This document shows, piece by piece, positions 51,832 through 59,731 of a stretch of DNA of 64,000 nucleotides. This stretch comes from Mycobacterium shigaense. GTDB lineage: Bacteria; Actinomycetota; Actinomycetes; Mycobacteriales; Mycobacteriaceae. The position numbers were made by a program, and so were the translations under genes. The stretch lies in the NCBI RefSeq assembly GCF_002356315.1, contig NZ_AP018164.1, positions 4,588,001 through 4,652,000 of the forward strand. Direction: 5' to 3'. The first letter of the stretch is position 1; each line of letters starts with the position of its first letter. Under the pieces are notes generated by a model, which was not told the origin of the DNA, did not search any database, and was given only the letters and a program-made list of their open reading frames with translations.

Positions 51832-54207
51832 ATGCGTGAAAAGAAGCCGCCCCCGCCCGCATTGCGCTGGGCCGTGACCGCGGCCGGCCTGTTGCTCATC
51901 GCTTATCTCGCCGTCATCGCGCTGCGCCCCTCGATCCTGGACGCGCTGCCGCCGGCGGTGCGCTGGTTCGGCAAGCCGGGATCCATGCCAACGCTGATGA
52001 TCGTGGTGGTCGTCCTGGTATGGGCGTCGGTGCTGACCTTCCGATCGGGCAACAGCCGGCGGTTGGTCGGTGTTTCGTTCAGCCTGATCGCAGCTCTCGT
52101 CCCCATGACGGCGGTGCTGGGACTCAGCGCGTATTGGGGGTGCCACGACGCGAACCACCCCGCGTTTTTCACGCCGATGATGGCGACGGCCAGCTTGGTC
52201 AAAGGCGGCACGGGCGATTTCTCCGTCGGCGGGCGAACCTGCCCGAACCCCACACCGGTCGGCCTGGAACTGGCGCGGATCGCGGCGCTGTCGGCGATAT
52301 TCACCGGGCTGGGCGGTGTCGTCGTCGGCGCCTTCCGGTCCCAAGTCGACCGGCTGCGTGCCAACATCGCCGAGTCCGTCACCGCCATCGTCGGGGTCGA
52401 CGCCGACACCGAGTCGATGGTCAGCGGGGTGGCACGGACGTTGGAACGGCGCAGCACGCTGGTCCTGCTCACCGGCGCCAGCGACGACCGTGCGCAACGG
52501 GCTCGCCGACAGGGCGCGCGGGTGGTCTTGGTGGACTTGAACACCCCCGAGACCCTGGTGTCACTTCGCTTGTGGCGCCGCCTTTCTCGGCTCTACCTGA
52601 TGGCGCCAGACCCGGCAGTCAACCTGTTGTGGCTGGACCTGATCAGCAAACGGCTCGCCGAGGTCGCCCACAAGCAGCGGCTACCCCTCATCGTGCGGAT
52701 GGACGACCCGTGGCTGGCCCAAGCGTGGCGGGCCCAGCAATTCGGCGGATCGGACACCCGATGGGCGGCCGACGTGGTCGGGAAATACGAGGTGACCGCC
52801 CGTAGGCTCCTCGACAGCATCCTCACGACGAGCCGAACGAATCGGGTATTCGTATGCGGCACTTCGCAATTGACCTTGGCCTTGTGCGCGGATCTGACCC
52901 AGCGCGCCCTGGAACGCGACTTCTACACCCCGCCCGACGCGGTGCCACTGCCCGCGCTCACGTTGGTCGAAAGGGACGCCGAAGACTACCTGCGGGATCA
53001 CGAGTTCCACCGCCAGCAGGCCGGATTCATGTCGGAGGGCCCGAACATCGACGCGGTAGCCGAGGCGCCGACGATCCCGACCTTGCTTAAGCTGGTCGCC
53101 GACGCCGACCCGTCGACGAGCGCGGTGATATTCGTCGACGCCCACGCCGCGACACCCGCCGCCCGGCTGGCCGCCCGCTTTCCCGAGATGCCCATCTACG
53201 CCTCGGATCTCAACACCAGCCTCGACGACGACTCGATCCAGGTCGTCGGCCGAATGCAGTCCTACTCGCTGGTGCTCGACACCCGCGAAGGTCAGGTCCA
53301 GGACGCGTGGGAGCGCGCGGCGCGGCTTATCCACGAGCGCTACGTCTCCACCATCGACCCGAGTTGGACACGGGGGCCCGCATCGGTGCCGTGGGCCGAC
53401 CTCAGCGAGTTCTACCGCGGATCCAACCGGCGCCAGGTGCGCAACGCCCTATGGATGGTCGAGCAGATCGCGGGTCACACGTGGAATACCTGGGGCAGGC
53501 CGCCCAAACAACTGTCCGGCAGCGAGATGTCGAGACTGACGCCCCTGGAACAGCTCGCGCTGATGGGATTCGACGAGCACTCCTCGATGAGCATGGCCCG
53601 AGCCGAGCACGAGGACTGGTGCCGCTACTACCGGCGCAACGGCTGGAAACACGGTACGCCCCGCGACGATTCGCGCAAGATCCACGACAAGCTGGTCGAC
53701 TGGTCCGTGGTGGAAAGCGACCCGGAGCTGCTCAACGCCGCGGTCCGCAGCCTCGCCGCCACCCTATGGAGCTTGCGCCAGCTGGGGTTTCGGTCGCGGC
53801 CGATCTGGCAGTCGTTCACCAGGATCGGCACGGTGGCCGCCGAGCAACGCAGCGCCCCGTGGACCTGGACGTCGGATTCCGGGCACACCATGCGCGCCGA
53901 CGCCGGCGACTGGGCGGTGACCGAGGACGGCAAAACCTGGTCCGTCCGCGACGACATCTTTCGCGACACCTACGAGCCCGCGGGCGCGGGGGTCTGGCAG
54001 CGAAAGGGACGCGTACAAGCTCGCCCGGCTTACCCGGGCGAAACCGTCTCCACGCTCGAGGGGGAGGCGACCGCAGCCGAGGGCGACTGGATCGTGCGCG
54101 GAACCACCGGCGAGCAATGGCCGGTTCCCGGTGACGAATTCGCGCGCCGCTATGCCGAACTACAGTCGGCCGCAGAAGCCGACGTGCACGACGGCGACGC
54201 CCGGTGA
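51832..54207 (+). CDS. membrane protein with TrkA-N-like, RyR and PGDYG-like domains
   Basis: 791 residues from ATG 51832, with AAAGGGAGG upstream. Membrane helices lie at about 10-32, 52-70, 80-100 and 147-168. Two Rossmann-like segments follow (TLVLLTGASDDRAQRARRQG near 210; RVFVCGTSQLTLALCADLT near 338), resembling TrkA-N/RCK nucleotide-binding modules. A RyR domain lies at about 583-626 (MARAEHEDWCRYYRRNGWKH, then a DD and Lys-rich turn). Two repeats end the protein (GDWAV...WSV and GDWIV...WPV, PGDYG-like). RyR and RCK modules occur in ligand-gated and conflict-related membrane effectors. It sits 155 bp before the TIR gene, between conserved core genes. Confidence 0.75.
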   Translation: MREKKPPPPALRWAVTAAGLLLIAYLAVIALRPSILDALPPAVRWFGKPGSMPTLMIVVVVLVWASVLTFRSGNSRRLVGVSFSLIAALVPMTAVLGLSAYWGCHDANHPAFFTPMMATASLVKGGTGDFSVGGRTCPNPTPVGLELARIAALSAIFTGLGGVVVGAFRSQVDRLRANIAESVTAIVGVDADTESMVSGVARTLERRSTLVLLTGASDDRAQRARRQGARVVLVDLNTPETLVSLRLWRRLSRLYLMAPDPAVNLLWLDLISKRLAEVAHKQRLPLIVRMDDPWLAQAWRAQQFGGSDTRWAADVVGKYEVTARRLLDSILTTSRTNRVFVCGTSQLTLALCADLTQRALERDFYTPPDAVPLPALTLVERDAEDYLRDHEFHRQQAGFMSEGPNIDAVAEAPTIPTLLKLVADADPSTSAVIFVDAHAATPAARLAARFPEMPIYASDLNTSLDDDSIQVVGRMQSYSLVLDTREGQVQDAWERAARLIHERYVSTIDPSWTRGPASVPWADLSEFYRGSNRRQVRNALWMVEQIAGHTWNTWGRPPKQLSGSEMSRLTPLEQLALMGFDEHSSMSMARAEHEDWCRYYRRNGWKHGTPRDDSRKIHDKLVDWSVVESDPELLNAAVRSLAATLWSLRQLGFRSRPIWQSFTRIGTVAAEQRSAPWTWTSDSGHTMRADAGDWAVTEDGKTWSVRDDIFRDTYEPAGAGVWQRKGRVQARPAYPGETVSTLEGEATAAEGDWIVRGTTGEQWPVPGDEFARRYAELQSAAEADVHDGDAR

Positions 54208-54362
54208 GCGTTGGCGTCCGACCGAACCCGGCAACAACCAAAATTTGCGCATCCCCGGGTGCCCCGACACTGATACGGTATCGACGCATGTGCAAAAAGG
54301 GGCTCGCGCCTGCAGGCTTTCGCCACGTCCGTTCACTCTGCGTCCAGCTTTAGGAGACTGTG

Positions 54363-55913
54363 ATGGCGCTGTTCATCAGCTACTCGAGCCAAGACAGGAC
54401 GACGGTCGACGCACTGACGACCGCCCTGCGCCGCGGCCAGCAGCAGGTGTGGTTCGACCAGGAACTCGGCGGCGGCGACTCCTGGTGGAACAAGATTTTG
54501 GAGCAGATCCGCGCTTGTGACGTCTTCATCGTCGCGCTGTCGAACAACTGGCTGCAGTCCAAGCCCAGCCAGTCCGAGTTGCGCTACGCCAAGGCGCTGA
54601 ACCGGCCGATCCTGCCCGTGCGGATCGGTGACGTCGATAGCATGCGGGTGAATCCCCTTGCCGCGTTGCAGATCATCGATTACCGCGAACCCAGCATCGA
54701 CGCCGGCATCCAGTTGGTCACCGCGGTGCATCAGCTCCGTAGCAAGCCCGCGCCGCTGCCGGACCCGCTGCCCGAAGAGCCGCCGGTGCCGTTCGGCTAC
54801 ATCACCCGGCTGGGCAACCAGATGGCCGAAAAGGAACTCAGCCCCCAGCAGCAGCTGCAGCTGTTGGTCGAGTTACGGTCCGGCCTCGACGAGGACGGCG
54901 ACGACCCCAGCGCCCGCGGCGACATCGCCCAGCTGCTGCGGATGCTGCGGCTGCGGCACGACGTCACCTACCGCACCCGAAGCGAGATCGACAACGTCCT
55001 CGCCGAGATCGAGGCCAAGGACAATCCGTCCGGCGCAGCCGCAGCAGCAGGCGCCAAGACGCAAGCGACGACGACGCCCGCGGCCACCGCTACCGCCACC
55101 GCCACGACCGAGACCACCGCTCCTGCCGCACCCGCCGCCGGTGCGGTCACCGGCGGCGGGTCCAACAAGCGGCTGATCCTCATCGGCGGCGCGGCATTGG
55201 CCGTCATCGCGGTGATCGCGATCGTCGTCGTGCTGACCACGCAGGGTGGCAAGACCAAGCCGGCCCCGAAGGCCACTCCCAATTCGACTTCGGCCGTGAA
55301 TTCGGCGCCGGGCGCGGTTGCCCAGACCCCGCCGGACTCCGCCACCTCGGCCAAGCTGGACTCTTATCTGCTCACGCCGGCCGATGTCGGCGCCGTGGTG
55401 GGCGACCCCAATCTCGTCGTCTCGGAGAAGACCTCGGTGCTGCGTAACTCCCGGGGAACGCTATCCAACCCGGATTGCAAGGGAGCATACGAACCCCTCG
55501 AAGAGTCGGTCTACAGCGGGGCGGCCGGCTTCACGGCGGCGAGCGGTCAGGCCGTGCGCACGCCCGGCGAAAAGCAGACCCACCGGGTCTTCGAGTCCGT
55601 TGCGGCATTCTCGTCACCCGACGCGGCCGAGGCATTCGTGCGGGCGTCGGCGGACAAGTGGAAAGCATGCACCGGGCAATCGGTCACGGTGACATTCAAC
55701 GGCAAGACGTCGGGATGGACGTTCGGTGAGGTGACCGGCACCGTGCCGAAGATCTTCCAGCAGCGGACGCAGGCAGACGGCGCGCGGTTTTGTCATCACG
55801 CGCTGCACGCGACGAACAACATCGTCGTCGATCTCCTGCTGTGCGGCCCGGACGCCGAAACTGGCCAGGCCGGCAAGATCGCCGAGCAGATTGCAAAGAA
55901 AGTGGACGACTAA
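54363..55913 (+). CDS. TIR domain-transmembrane-PknH-type extracellular sensor fusion
   Basis: 516 residues from ATG 54363, with AGGAG 6 bases upstream. Residues 1-130 are a TIR domain: ALFISYSSQDRTTVDAL, a Trp-Phe-Asp strand end and QSELRYAKALNRPILPV with the putative NADase Glu72. Residues 140-222 are a helical segment and 225-270 a Thr/Ala linker. One helix (271-293) follows, then an external domain of 330-515 starting YLLTPADVGAVVGDPNLVV with several Cys, as in the PknH/PknJ sensor domain. In PknH the same sensor is tied to a Ser/Thr kinase; here a TIR takes that place. This suggests outside-in signalling to NAD or nucleotide chemistry. Confidence 0.85.
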   Translation: MALFISYSSQDRTTVDALTTALRRGQQQVWFDQELGGGDSWWNKILEQIRACDVFIVALSNNWLQSKPSQSELRYAKALNRPILPVRIGDVDSMRVNPLAALQIIDYREPSIDAGIQLVTAVHQLRSKPAPLPDPLPEEPPVPFGYITRLGNQMAEKELSPQQQLQLLVELRSGLDEDGDDPSARGDIAQLLRMLRLRHDVTYRTRSEIDNVLAEIEAKDNPSGAAAAAGAKTQATTTPAATATATATTETTAPAAPAAGAVTGGGSNKRLILIGGAALAVIAVIAIVVVLTTQGGKTKPAPKATPNSTSAVNSAPGAVAQTPPDSATSAKLDSYLLTPADVGAVVGDPNLVVSEKTSVLRNSRGTLSNPDCKGAYEPLEESVYSGAAGFTAASGQAVRTPGEKQTHRVFESVAAFSSPDAAEAFVRASADKWKACTGQSVTVTFNGKTSGWTFGEVTGTVPKIFQQRTQADGARFCHHALHATNNIVVDLLLCGPDAETGQAGKIAEQIAKKVDD

Positions 55914-55932
55914 CCCCCCATACATGGAACGA

Positions 55933-55977
55933 CCCCCGAGCCAATCTCCCAGTTGGACAGACCGGGAAGCTCGGGGG
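55933..55977. terminator. long-loop hairpin after the TIR gene
   Basis: CCCCCGAGC (55933-55941) and GCTCGGGGG (55969-55977) form a 9-bp GC stem 20 bp after the TIR stop. There is no U-tract, so it may be a weak terminator, an mRNA 3'-end structure, or part of the structured element that follows. Confidence 0.4.
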
Positions 55978-55980
55978 CCG

Positions 55981-56055
55981 GGTGGCTACGGGGAATTCGC
56001 CAGCGCGCGTTGATCGCTAGCTCTTCCGAGCCAATGCAGCTAGCGCGTAGCCACC
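55981..56055. ncRNA. possible structured RNA: nested helices between the TIR gene and pabC
   Basis: GGTGGCTACG (55981-55990) pairs with CGTAGCCACC (56046-56055), 10 bp. Inside it, CGCTAGCT (56015-56022) pairs with AGCTAGCG (56038-56045). The inner helix abuts the outer one without a gap, allowing coaxial stacking. Because both helices are palindromic in arrangement, either strand could form the fold. The gap is bounded by convergent genes, so it could be a 3' UTR element or a separate small RNA. Confidence 0.35.
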
Positions 56056-56103
56056 TCACATGTCCATGAAGCTAGCAATTTCGCGGACCACCTCCCTTCC
56101 TGT

Positions 56104-56119
56104 GTACGGCCGACCGTAC
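56104..56119. terminator. short hairpin GTACGG-CCGA-CCGTAC downstream of pabC
   Basis: A 6-bp stem with a 4-base loop lies 36 bp past the pabC stop on the minus strand, without a T-run. It could act as a factor-assisted terminator for pabC. Confidence 0.3.
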
Positions 56120-56154
56120 CCGCCAATGCGCGAGCCGACAACAGAATTCAGCGC

Positions 56155-57042
56155 CTAGCGATCGCTGACGATCGCGGCATCGATCAGTTCGGTGAATTCG
56201 GTGGCGATCGGAGATCGGGACAGTCGACAGCCGTCGAGCGTGTGCACGCGGGCGGCCAACGTCATGCTAGAGACCAGCCAAATCCCTTGGGCAGCATGCA
56301 AATCCGGCACCCGTAGCGCCCGGTAGTCACAGTCGTAACCCTTGGCCCGGGCCACTTCGAACAAGGCCTGCTGCGTCGTGCCGCGCAGGATCGGATACCA
56401 CGGCGGCGGTGTCAAAAGACACAGGTTGCCGGCGCCGGCTTCGTCATCCGTGGCGATCACCACCGTCGAGCGCGGCCCCTCCAAGATCAGGCCGTCCGAG
56501 CTGACGAAGATGACGTCACCGGCGCCCTGGCGGGCGGCGTGGCGCAGGGCGGCCATGTTGACCGCGTACGACAGCGTTTTGGCGCCGGCCAGCAGCCACG
56601 GCATCGCATCGGCGCCCTTGGCGGGCAGCCCGCGGTCCAGGGTCACCGCGGCCAGCCCGTCGCGCCGCACCGCGGCGACCCGTTCGGGGACGGGGTTGAC
56701 CGTCACGTAGGCGGTCGGCGCCGAACCGCCTTCGCGGCCCCGGCTGTAGACCAGGCGCAGCGCGCCCTCGTCCGCGGTGCCCGCGGCCCACTCCCCCGCG
56801 GCCAGGGCGATCGCGCGCCGCCACGCTGCAAGGTCGGGTTCGGGGAGGTCCATCAGCTTGGCCGACTGGCCCAGGCGCTGCAGATGCGGCCCGACCAGGC
56901 AGGCGGCGCCGTCGCGGACCAGCAGCGTCTCGAAGGCGCCGTCGCCGCGCACCGCGGCGAGGTCGTCGGCGTGCAGCAGCGGGGTATTCGGCGGCTGAAT
57001 CTCGCCGTCGAGCGTGACGATCACACTCCGCGGGCCGGCCAT
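56155..57042 (-). CDS. pabC: aminodeoxychorismate lyase-like class IV aminotransferase
   Basis: 295 residues from ATG 57042. Class IV landmarks are RGDGAFETLLV near residue 33, the PLP Lys in LAGAKTLSYAVN, VSSDGLILEGPRSTVVIA and LLTPPPWYPILRGTT. It is the Rv0812 orthologue by position and releases p-aminobenzoate for folate from aminodeoxychorismate. A D-amino-acid or branched-chain aminotransferase role is a less likely alternative. It is divergent from the folate-binding YgfZ gene 40 bp away. Confidence 0.87.
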   Translation of the reverse strand: MAGPRSVIVTLDGEIQPPNTPLLHADDLAAVRGDGAFETLLVRDGAACLVGPHLQRLGQSAKLMDLPEPDLAAWRRAIALAAGEWAAGTADEGALRLVYSRGREGGSAPTAYVTVNPVPERVAAVRRDGLAAVTLDRGLPAKGADAMPWLLAGAKTLSYAVNMAALRHAARQGAGDVIFVSSDGLILEGPRSTVVIATDDEAGAGNLCLLTPPPWYPILRGTTQQALFEVARAKGYDCDYRALRVPDLHAAQGIWLVSSMTLAARVHTLDGCRLSRSPIATEFTELIDAAIVSDR

Positions 57043-57082
57043 GGAGACAGAGCCTAGCCGGGGCGATCCGTAGAGTTGAGAT

Positions 57083-58180
57083 GTGGCTACCGCAGTACCC
57101 GCACCCGATTCGGGACCCGACGCCGGCGCGATCTGGCACTACGGCGATCCGCTGGGCGAGCAGCGGGCGGCCCAGACCGATTCGGTGTTCGTGGACCGCT
57201 CACACCGCGCGGTGCTCACGCTGACCGGAAGGGACCGGCAGAGTTGGCTGCACAGCATCTCCAGCCAACACGTCAGCGACCTGGTCGACGGTGCCAGCAC
57301 ACAGAACCTGAGCCTCGACGGACAGGGCCGGGTGGAGGATCACTGGATTCAGACCGAGCTGGGCGGGCTGACCTACCTCGACACCGAGCCGTGGCGCGGT
57401 GAGCCGCTGCTGAGCTATCTGAGCAAGATGGTGTTCTGGTCCGACGTCACGCCGGCCGCCGCAGACATGGCGGTGTGGTCGCTGCTGGGCCCGCGGCTGA
57501 ACGATCGAGCGGTGCTCGACGCGCTCGGCCTGGACGCGCTGCCCGACGAGTCGTTCGCGGTCCCGCCACCGGGAGGCGGCTTTGTGCGCCGCATGCCCGG
57601 CTTCCCGCCCGGGCACATCGAATTGGACCTCGTCGTACCGCGCGGCGAGTCGGCCGACTGGCAGCGGCGGTTGACGCAGGCGGGGGTGCGGCCAGCCGGG
57701 GTGTGGGCCTACGAGGCCCACCGGGTCGCGGCGGTGCGCCCCCGGCTCGGAGTAGACACCGACGAACGCACCATCCCGCACGAGGTGGGCTGGATCGGCG
57801 GTCCTGGCGTCGGCGCCGTCCACCTCGACAAGGGTTGCTACCGGGGCCAAGAAACCGTCGCCCGGGTGCACAACCTCGGCAAGCCGCCCCGGATGCTGGT
57901 GCTGTTGCACCTCGACGGTTCCGTGGACCGCCCCGAAACGGGCGATGCGGTGCGCGCCGGCGGGCGCGCCGTCGGGCGCCTCGGAACCGTCGCCGAGCAC
58001 GTCGATCTCGGGCCGGTGGCCCTGGCACTGCTGAAGCGCGGGCTGCCCGCCGACACCGAATTGACGACGGGCGCCGAGGACGCGGTGTCGGCCGCGATCG
58101 ACGCCGACACGTTGCCGGGGACCGACGAGATCGGCGCCGGCCGGCTCGCCGTTGAACGGTTGCGCGGCGGTACGAGATAA
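57083..58180 (+). CDS. ygfZ: YgfZ/GcvT-family folate-binding protein
   Basis: 365 residues from GTG 57083; TAGAGT at 57071-57076 suggests a leaderless start. The GcvT-like folate-binding fold contains the YgfZ signature HLDKGCYRGQETVARV, with its conserved Cys, and DRQSWLHSISSQHVSDL near the N-terminus. YgfZ supports assembly or repair of certain Fe-S enzymes using tetrahydrofolate. It is divergent from pabC and corresponds to Rv0811c. Confidence 0.9.
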   Translation: MATAVPAPDSGPDAGAIWHYGDPLGEQRAAQTDSVFVDRSHRAVLTLTGRDRQSWLHSISSQHVSDLVDGASTQNLSLDGQGRVEDHWIQTELGGLTYLDTEPWRGEPLLSYLSKMVFWSDVTPAAADMAVWSLLGPRLNDRAVLDALGLDALPDESFAVPPPGGGFVRRMPGFPPGHIELDLVVPRGESADWQRRLTQAGVRPAGVWAYEAHRVAAVRPRLGVDTDERTIPHEVGWIGGPGVGAVHLDKGCYRGQETVARVHNLGKPPRMLVLLHLDGSVDRPETGDAVRAGGRAVGRLGTVAEHVDLGPVALALLKRGLPADTELTTGAEDAVSAAIDADTLPGTDEIGAGRLAVERLRGGTR

Positions 58181-58238
58181 TCGCAAGGGAGTCCGCCACA
58201 GCGGGCAGGGGCCTCCGACGTGTATCGGCAAGGCACGG

Positions 58239-58303
58239 TAAACTGTCCGAAGGACAATAACGACACCAAGAGATCGGAGCCGCCTACTCGTTAGGCCGCT
58301 CCG
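58239..58303 (+). promoter_or_regulatory. promoter, dyad and 5' UTR hairpin of the DUF3073 gene
   Basis: TAAACT (58239-58244) is a likely -10 box. It is overlapped by the dyad TGTCC-GAA-GGACA (58244-58256). A 29-nt hairpin follows in the leader: CGGAGC (58275-58280) with GCTCCG (58298-58303), and GCCT with AGGC inside, one C/C mismatch. The hairpin ends 23 bases before the ATG. Confidence 0.5.
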
Positions 58304-58326
58304 TTATTGCGCGAGGGGGTTCCCCC

Positions 58327-58515
58327 ATGGGCCGCGGCCGGGCTAAGGCAAAGCAGACCAAGGTTGCTCGAGAACTCAAATACAGCTCACCGCAGACCGA
58401 CTTCCAGTCGCTGCAACGCGAGCTGTCGGGGACCGGTGCCGGCGATTCCGACGAGCTGGACAACAACGGTGCCGACGACTCGTGGGGGGACGAGGACGAA
58501 TGGCGCCGCCGCTAG
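58327..58515 (+). CDS. DUF3073 small basic-acidic protein (Rv0810c-type)
   Basis: 62 residues from ATG 58327, with GAGGGGG upstream. The N-terminus is basic (MGRGRAKAKQTKVARELKYS), the middle reads PQTDFQSLQRELS, and the tail is strongly acidic. That is the DUF3073 pattern found across actinobacteria. The basic head suggests nucleic-acid or ribosome contact, but the function is unknown. Its leader carries a hairpin and a promoter-overlapping dyad. Confidence 0.88.
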   Translation: MGRGRAKAKQTKVARELKYSSPQTDFQSLQRELSGTGAGDSDELDNNGADDSWGDEDEWRRR

Positions 58516-58584
58516 GCTTTTTGTTCAGGTCGTGCCGGCCCTCATCGCGCCGGCCCGGGATCGGGCCCGACTAGCCCGACTCAC

Positions 58585-59679
58585 TCAAAACCTGGGATGC
58601 CGCCCGACGAGCTTTGCTCGCGGGCGTTCTTTTCCGCCCTTGCACACGGTTCCCAATACCCAACAGTCGAGATGCCGGGCCGTCAATATTGCCAGGGCCC
58701 GGTCGGTGTCCTCGGGCGCGACGATGGCAACCATCCCGACGCCCATGTTGAACGTCTTTTCCATCTCTTCGCGTTCGACCCGGCCCCGCTGCGCGATCAT
58801 GGCGAACACGGGTGCCGGCGTCCAGGTGCCGCGGTCGACCTCGGCGACCAGCCCGTGCGGGATTACGCGTTGCAGGTTGCCCGCCAGTCCGCCGCCCGTC
58901 ACGTGGCAGAACGTGCGGACGTGGGTCTCGGCGGCCAGGGCCAGGCAGTCCTTGGCATAGATCAGGGTGGGCTCCAGCAGTTCCTCACCCAGCGTGCGAC
59001 CGAACTCCTCGACGTGACCCGACAGGTTCATCCGGTCGATCTCCAGCAGCACCGTGCGCGCCAGCGAGTACCCGTTGGAATGCAGCCCGGACGAGCCCAG
59101 CGCGATGATCACGTCACCGGGTTTGACGCGGTCGGGCCCCAGCACGTCGTCGGCCTCGACCACGCCGACCCCGGTCGCCGAGATGTCGTAGTGGTCGGGC
59201 TCCATCAGCCCGGGATGTTCGGCGGTCTCGCCGCCGAGTAGCGCGCAGCCCGCCCGCACACAGCCCTCGGCGATGCCGCTGACGATGGCGCTGAGCCGTT
59301 CCGGCACGGTCCGGCCGACGGCGATGTAGTCCTGCAGGAACAGCGGCTCGGCGCCACACACCACGAGGTCGTCAACCACCATGGCGACCAGGTCCAGGCC
59401 GACGGTGTCGTGCTTGTCCATCGCTTGGGCGACAGCCAGTTTGGTGCCTACACCGTCGGTCGACGCCGCCAGCAGTGGCTCGCGGTAACCGCCGCGCAAA
59501 GCGAACAGCCCGGCGAAGCCGCCCAGGCCGCCGCGCACCTCAGGTCGGGTGGCCCTGCTGGCCAGCGGTTTGAACAAGTCGACGGCACGCTCACCGGCTT
59601 CAATGTCCACCCCGGCCGACGCGTAGGTGACGCCCTCGCTGCCCGGGTCTCGTCCGTCGCTCTTTCCGGGATCCGTCAT
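58585..59679 (-). CDS. purM: phosphoribosylformylglycinamidine cyclo-ligase PurM
   Basis: 364 residues. TYASAGVDIEAGERAVDLFK at the N-terminus, LLAASTDGVGTKLAVAQ, VDDLVVCGAEPLFLQDYIAVG and CALLGGETAEHPG are PurM landmarks, together with FCHVTGGGLAGNL. It makes AIR from FGAM using ATP in purine synthesis. It follows purF on the same strand after 52 bp. Confidence 0.95.
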   Translation of the reverse strand: MTDPGKSDGRDPGSEGVTYASAGVDIEAGERAVDLFKPLASRATRPEVRGGLGGFAGLFALRGGYREPLLAASTDGVGTKLAVAQAMDKHDTVGLDLVAMVVDDLVVCGAEPLFLQDYIAVGRTVPERLSAIVSGIAEGCVRAGCALLGGETAEHPGLMEPDHYDISATGVGVVEADDVLGPDRVKPGDVIIALGSSGLHSNGYSLARTVLLEIDRMNLSGHVEEFGRTLGEELLEPTLIYAKDCLALAAETHVRTFCHVTGGGLAGNLQRVIPHGLVAEVDRGTWTPAPVFAMIAQRGRVEREEMEKTFNMGVGMVAIVAPEDTDRALAILTARHLDCWVLGTVCKGGKERPRAKLVGRHPRF

Positions 59680-59731
59680 CGCGATAAAGGCTACCGGTCG
59701 ATCACGGCCGGTAGCAGCCGACTTCGAAGTA

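Noticed and set aside
54272..54282. Palindrome GATAC-G-GTATC before the TIR gene as an operator
   Set aside because: Only 5-bp arms; such repeats are expected by chance and nothing else supports it.
55933..55977. Intrinsic terminator with U-tract after the TIR gene
   Set aside because: The stem is strong, but the loop is 27 bases and no U-run follows, so it is listed only as a low-confidence terminator-like hairpin.
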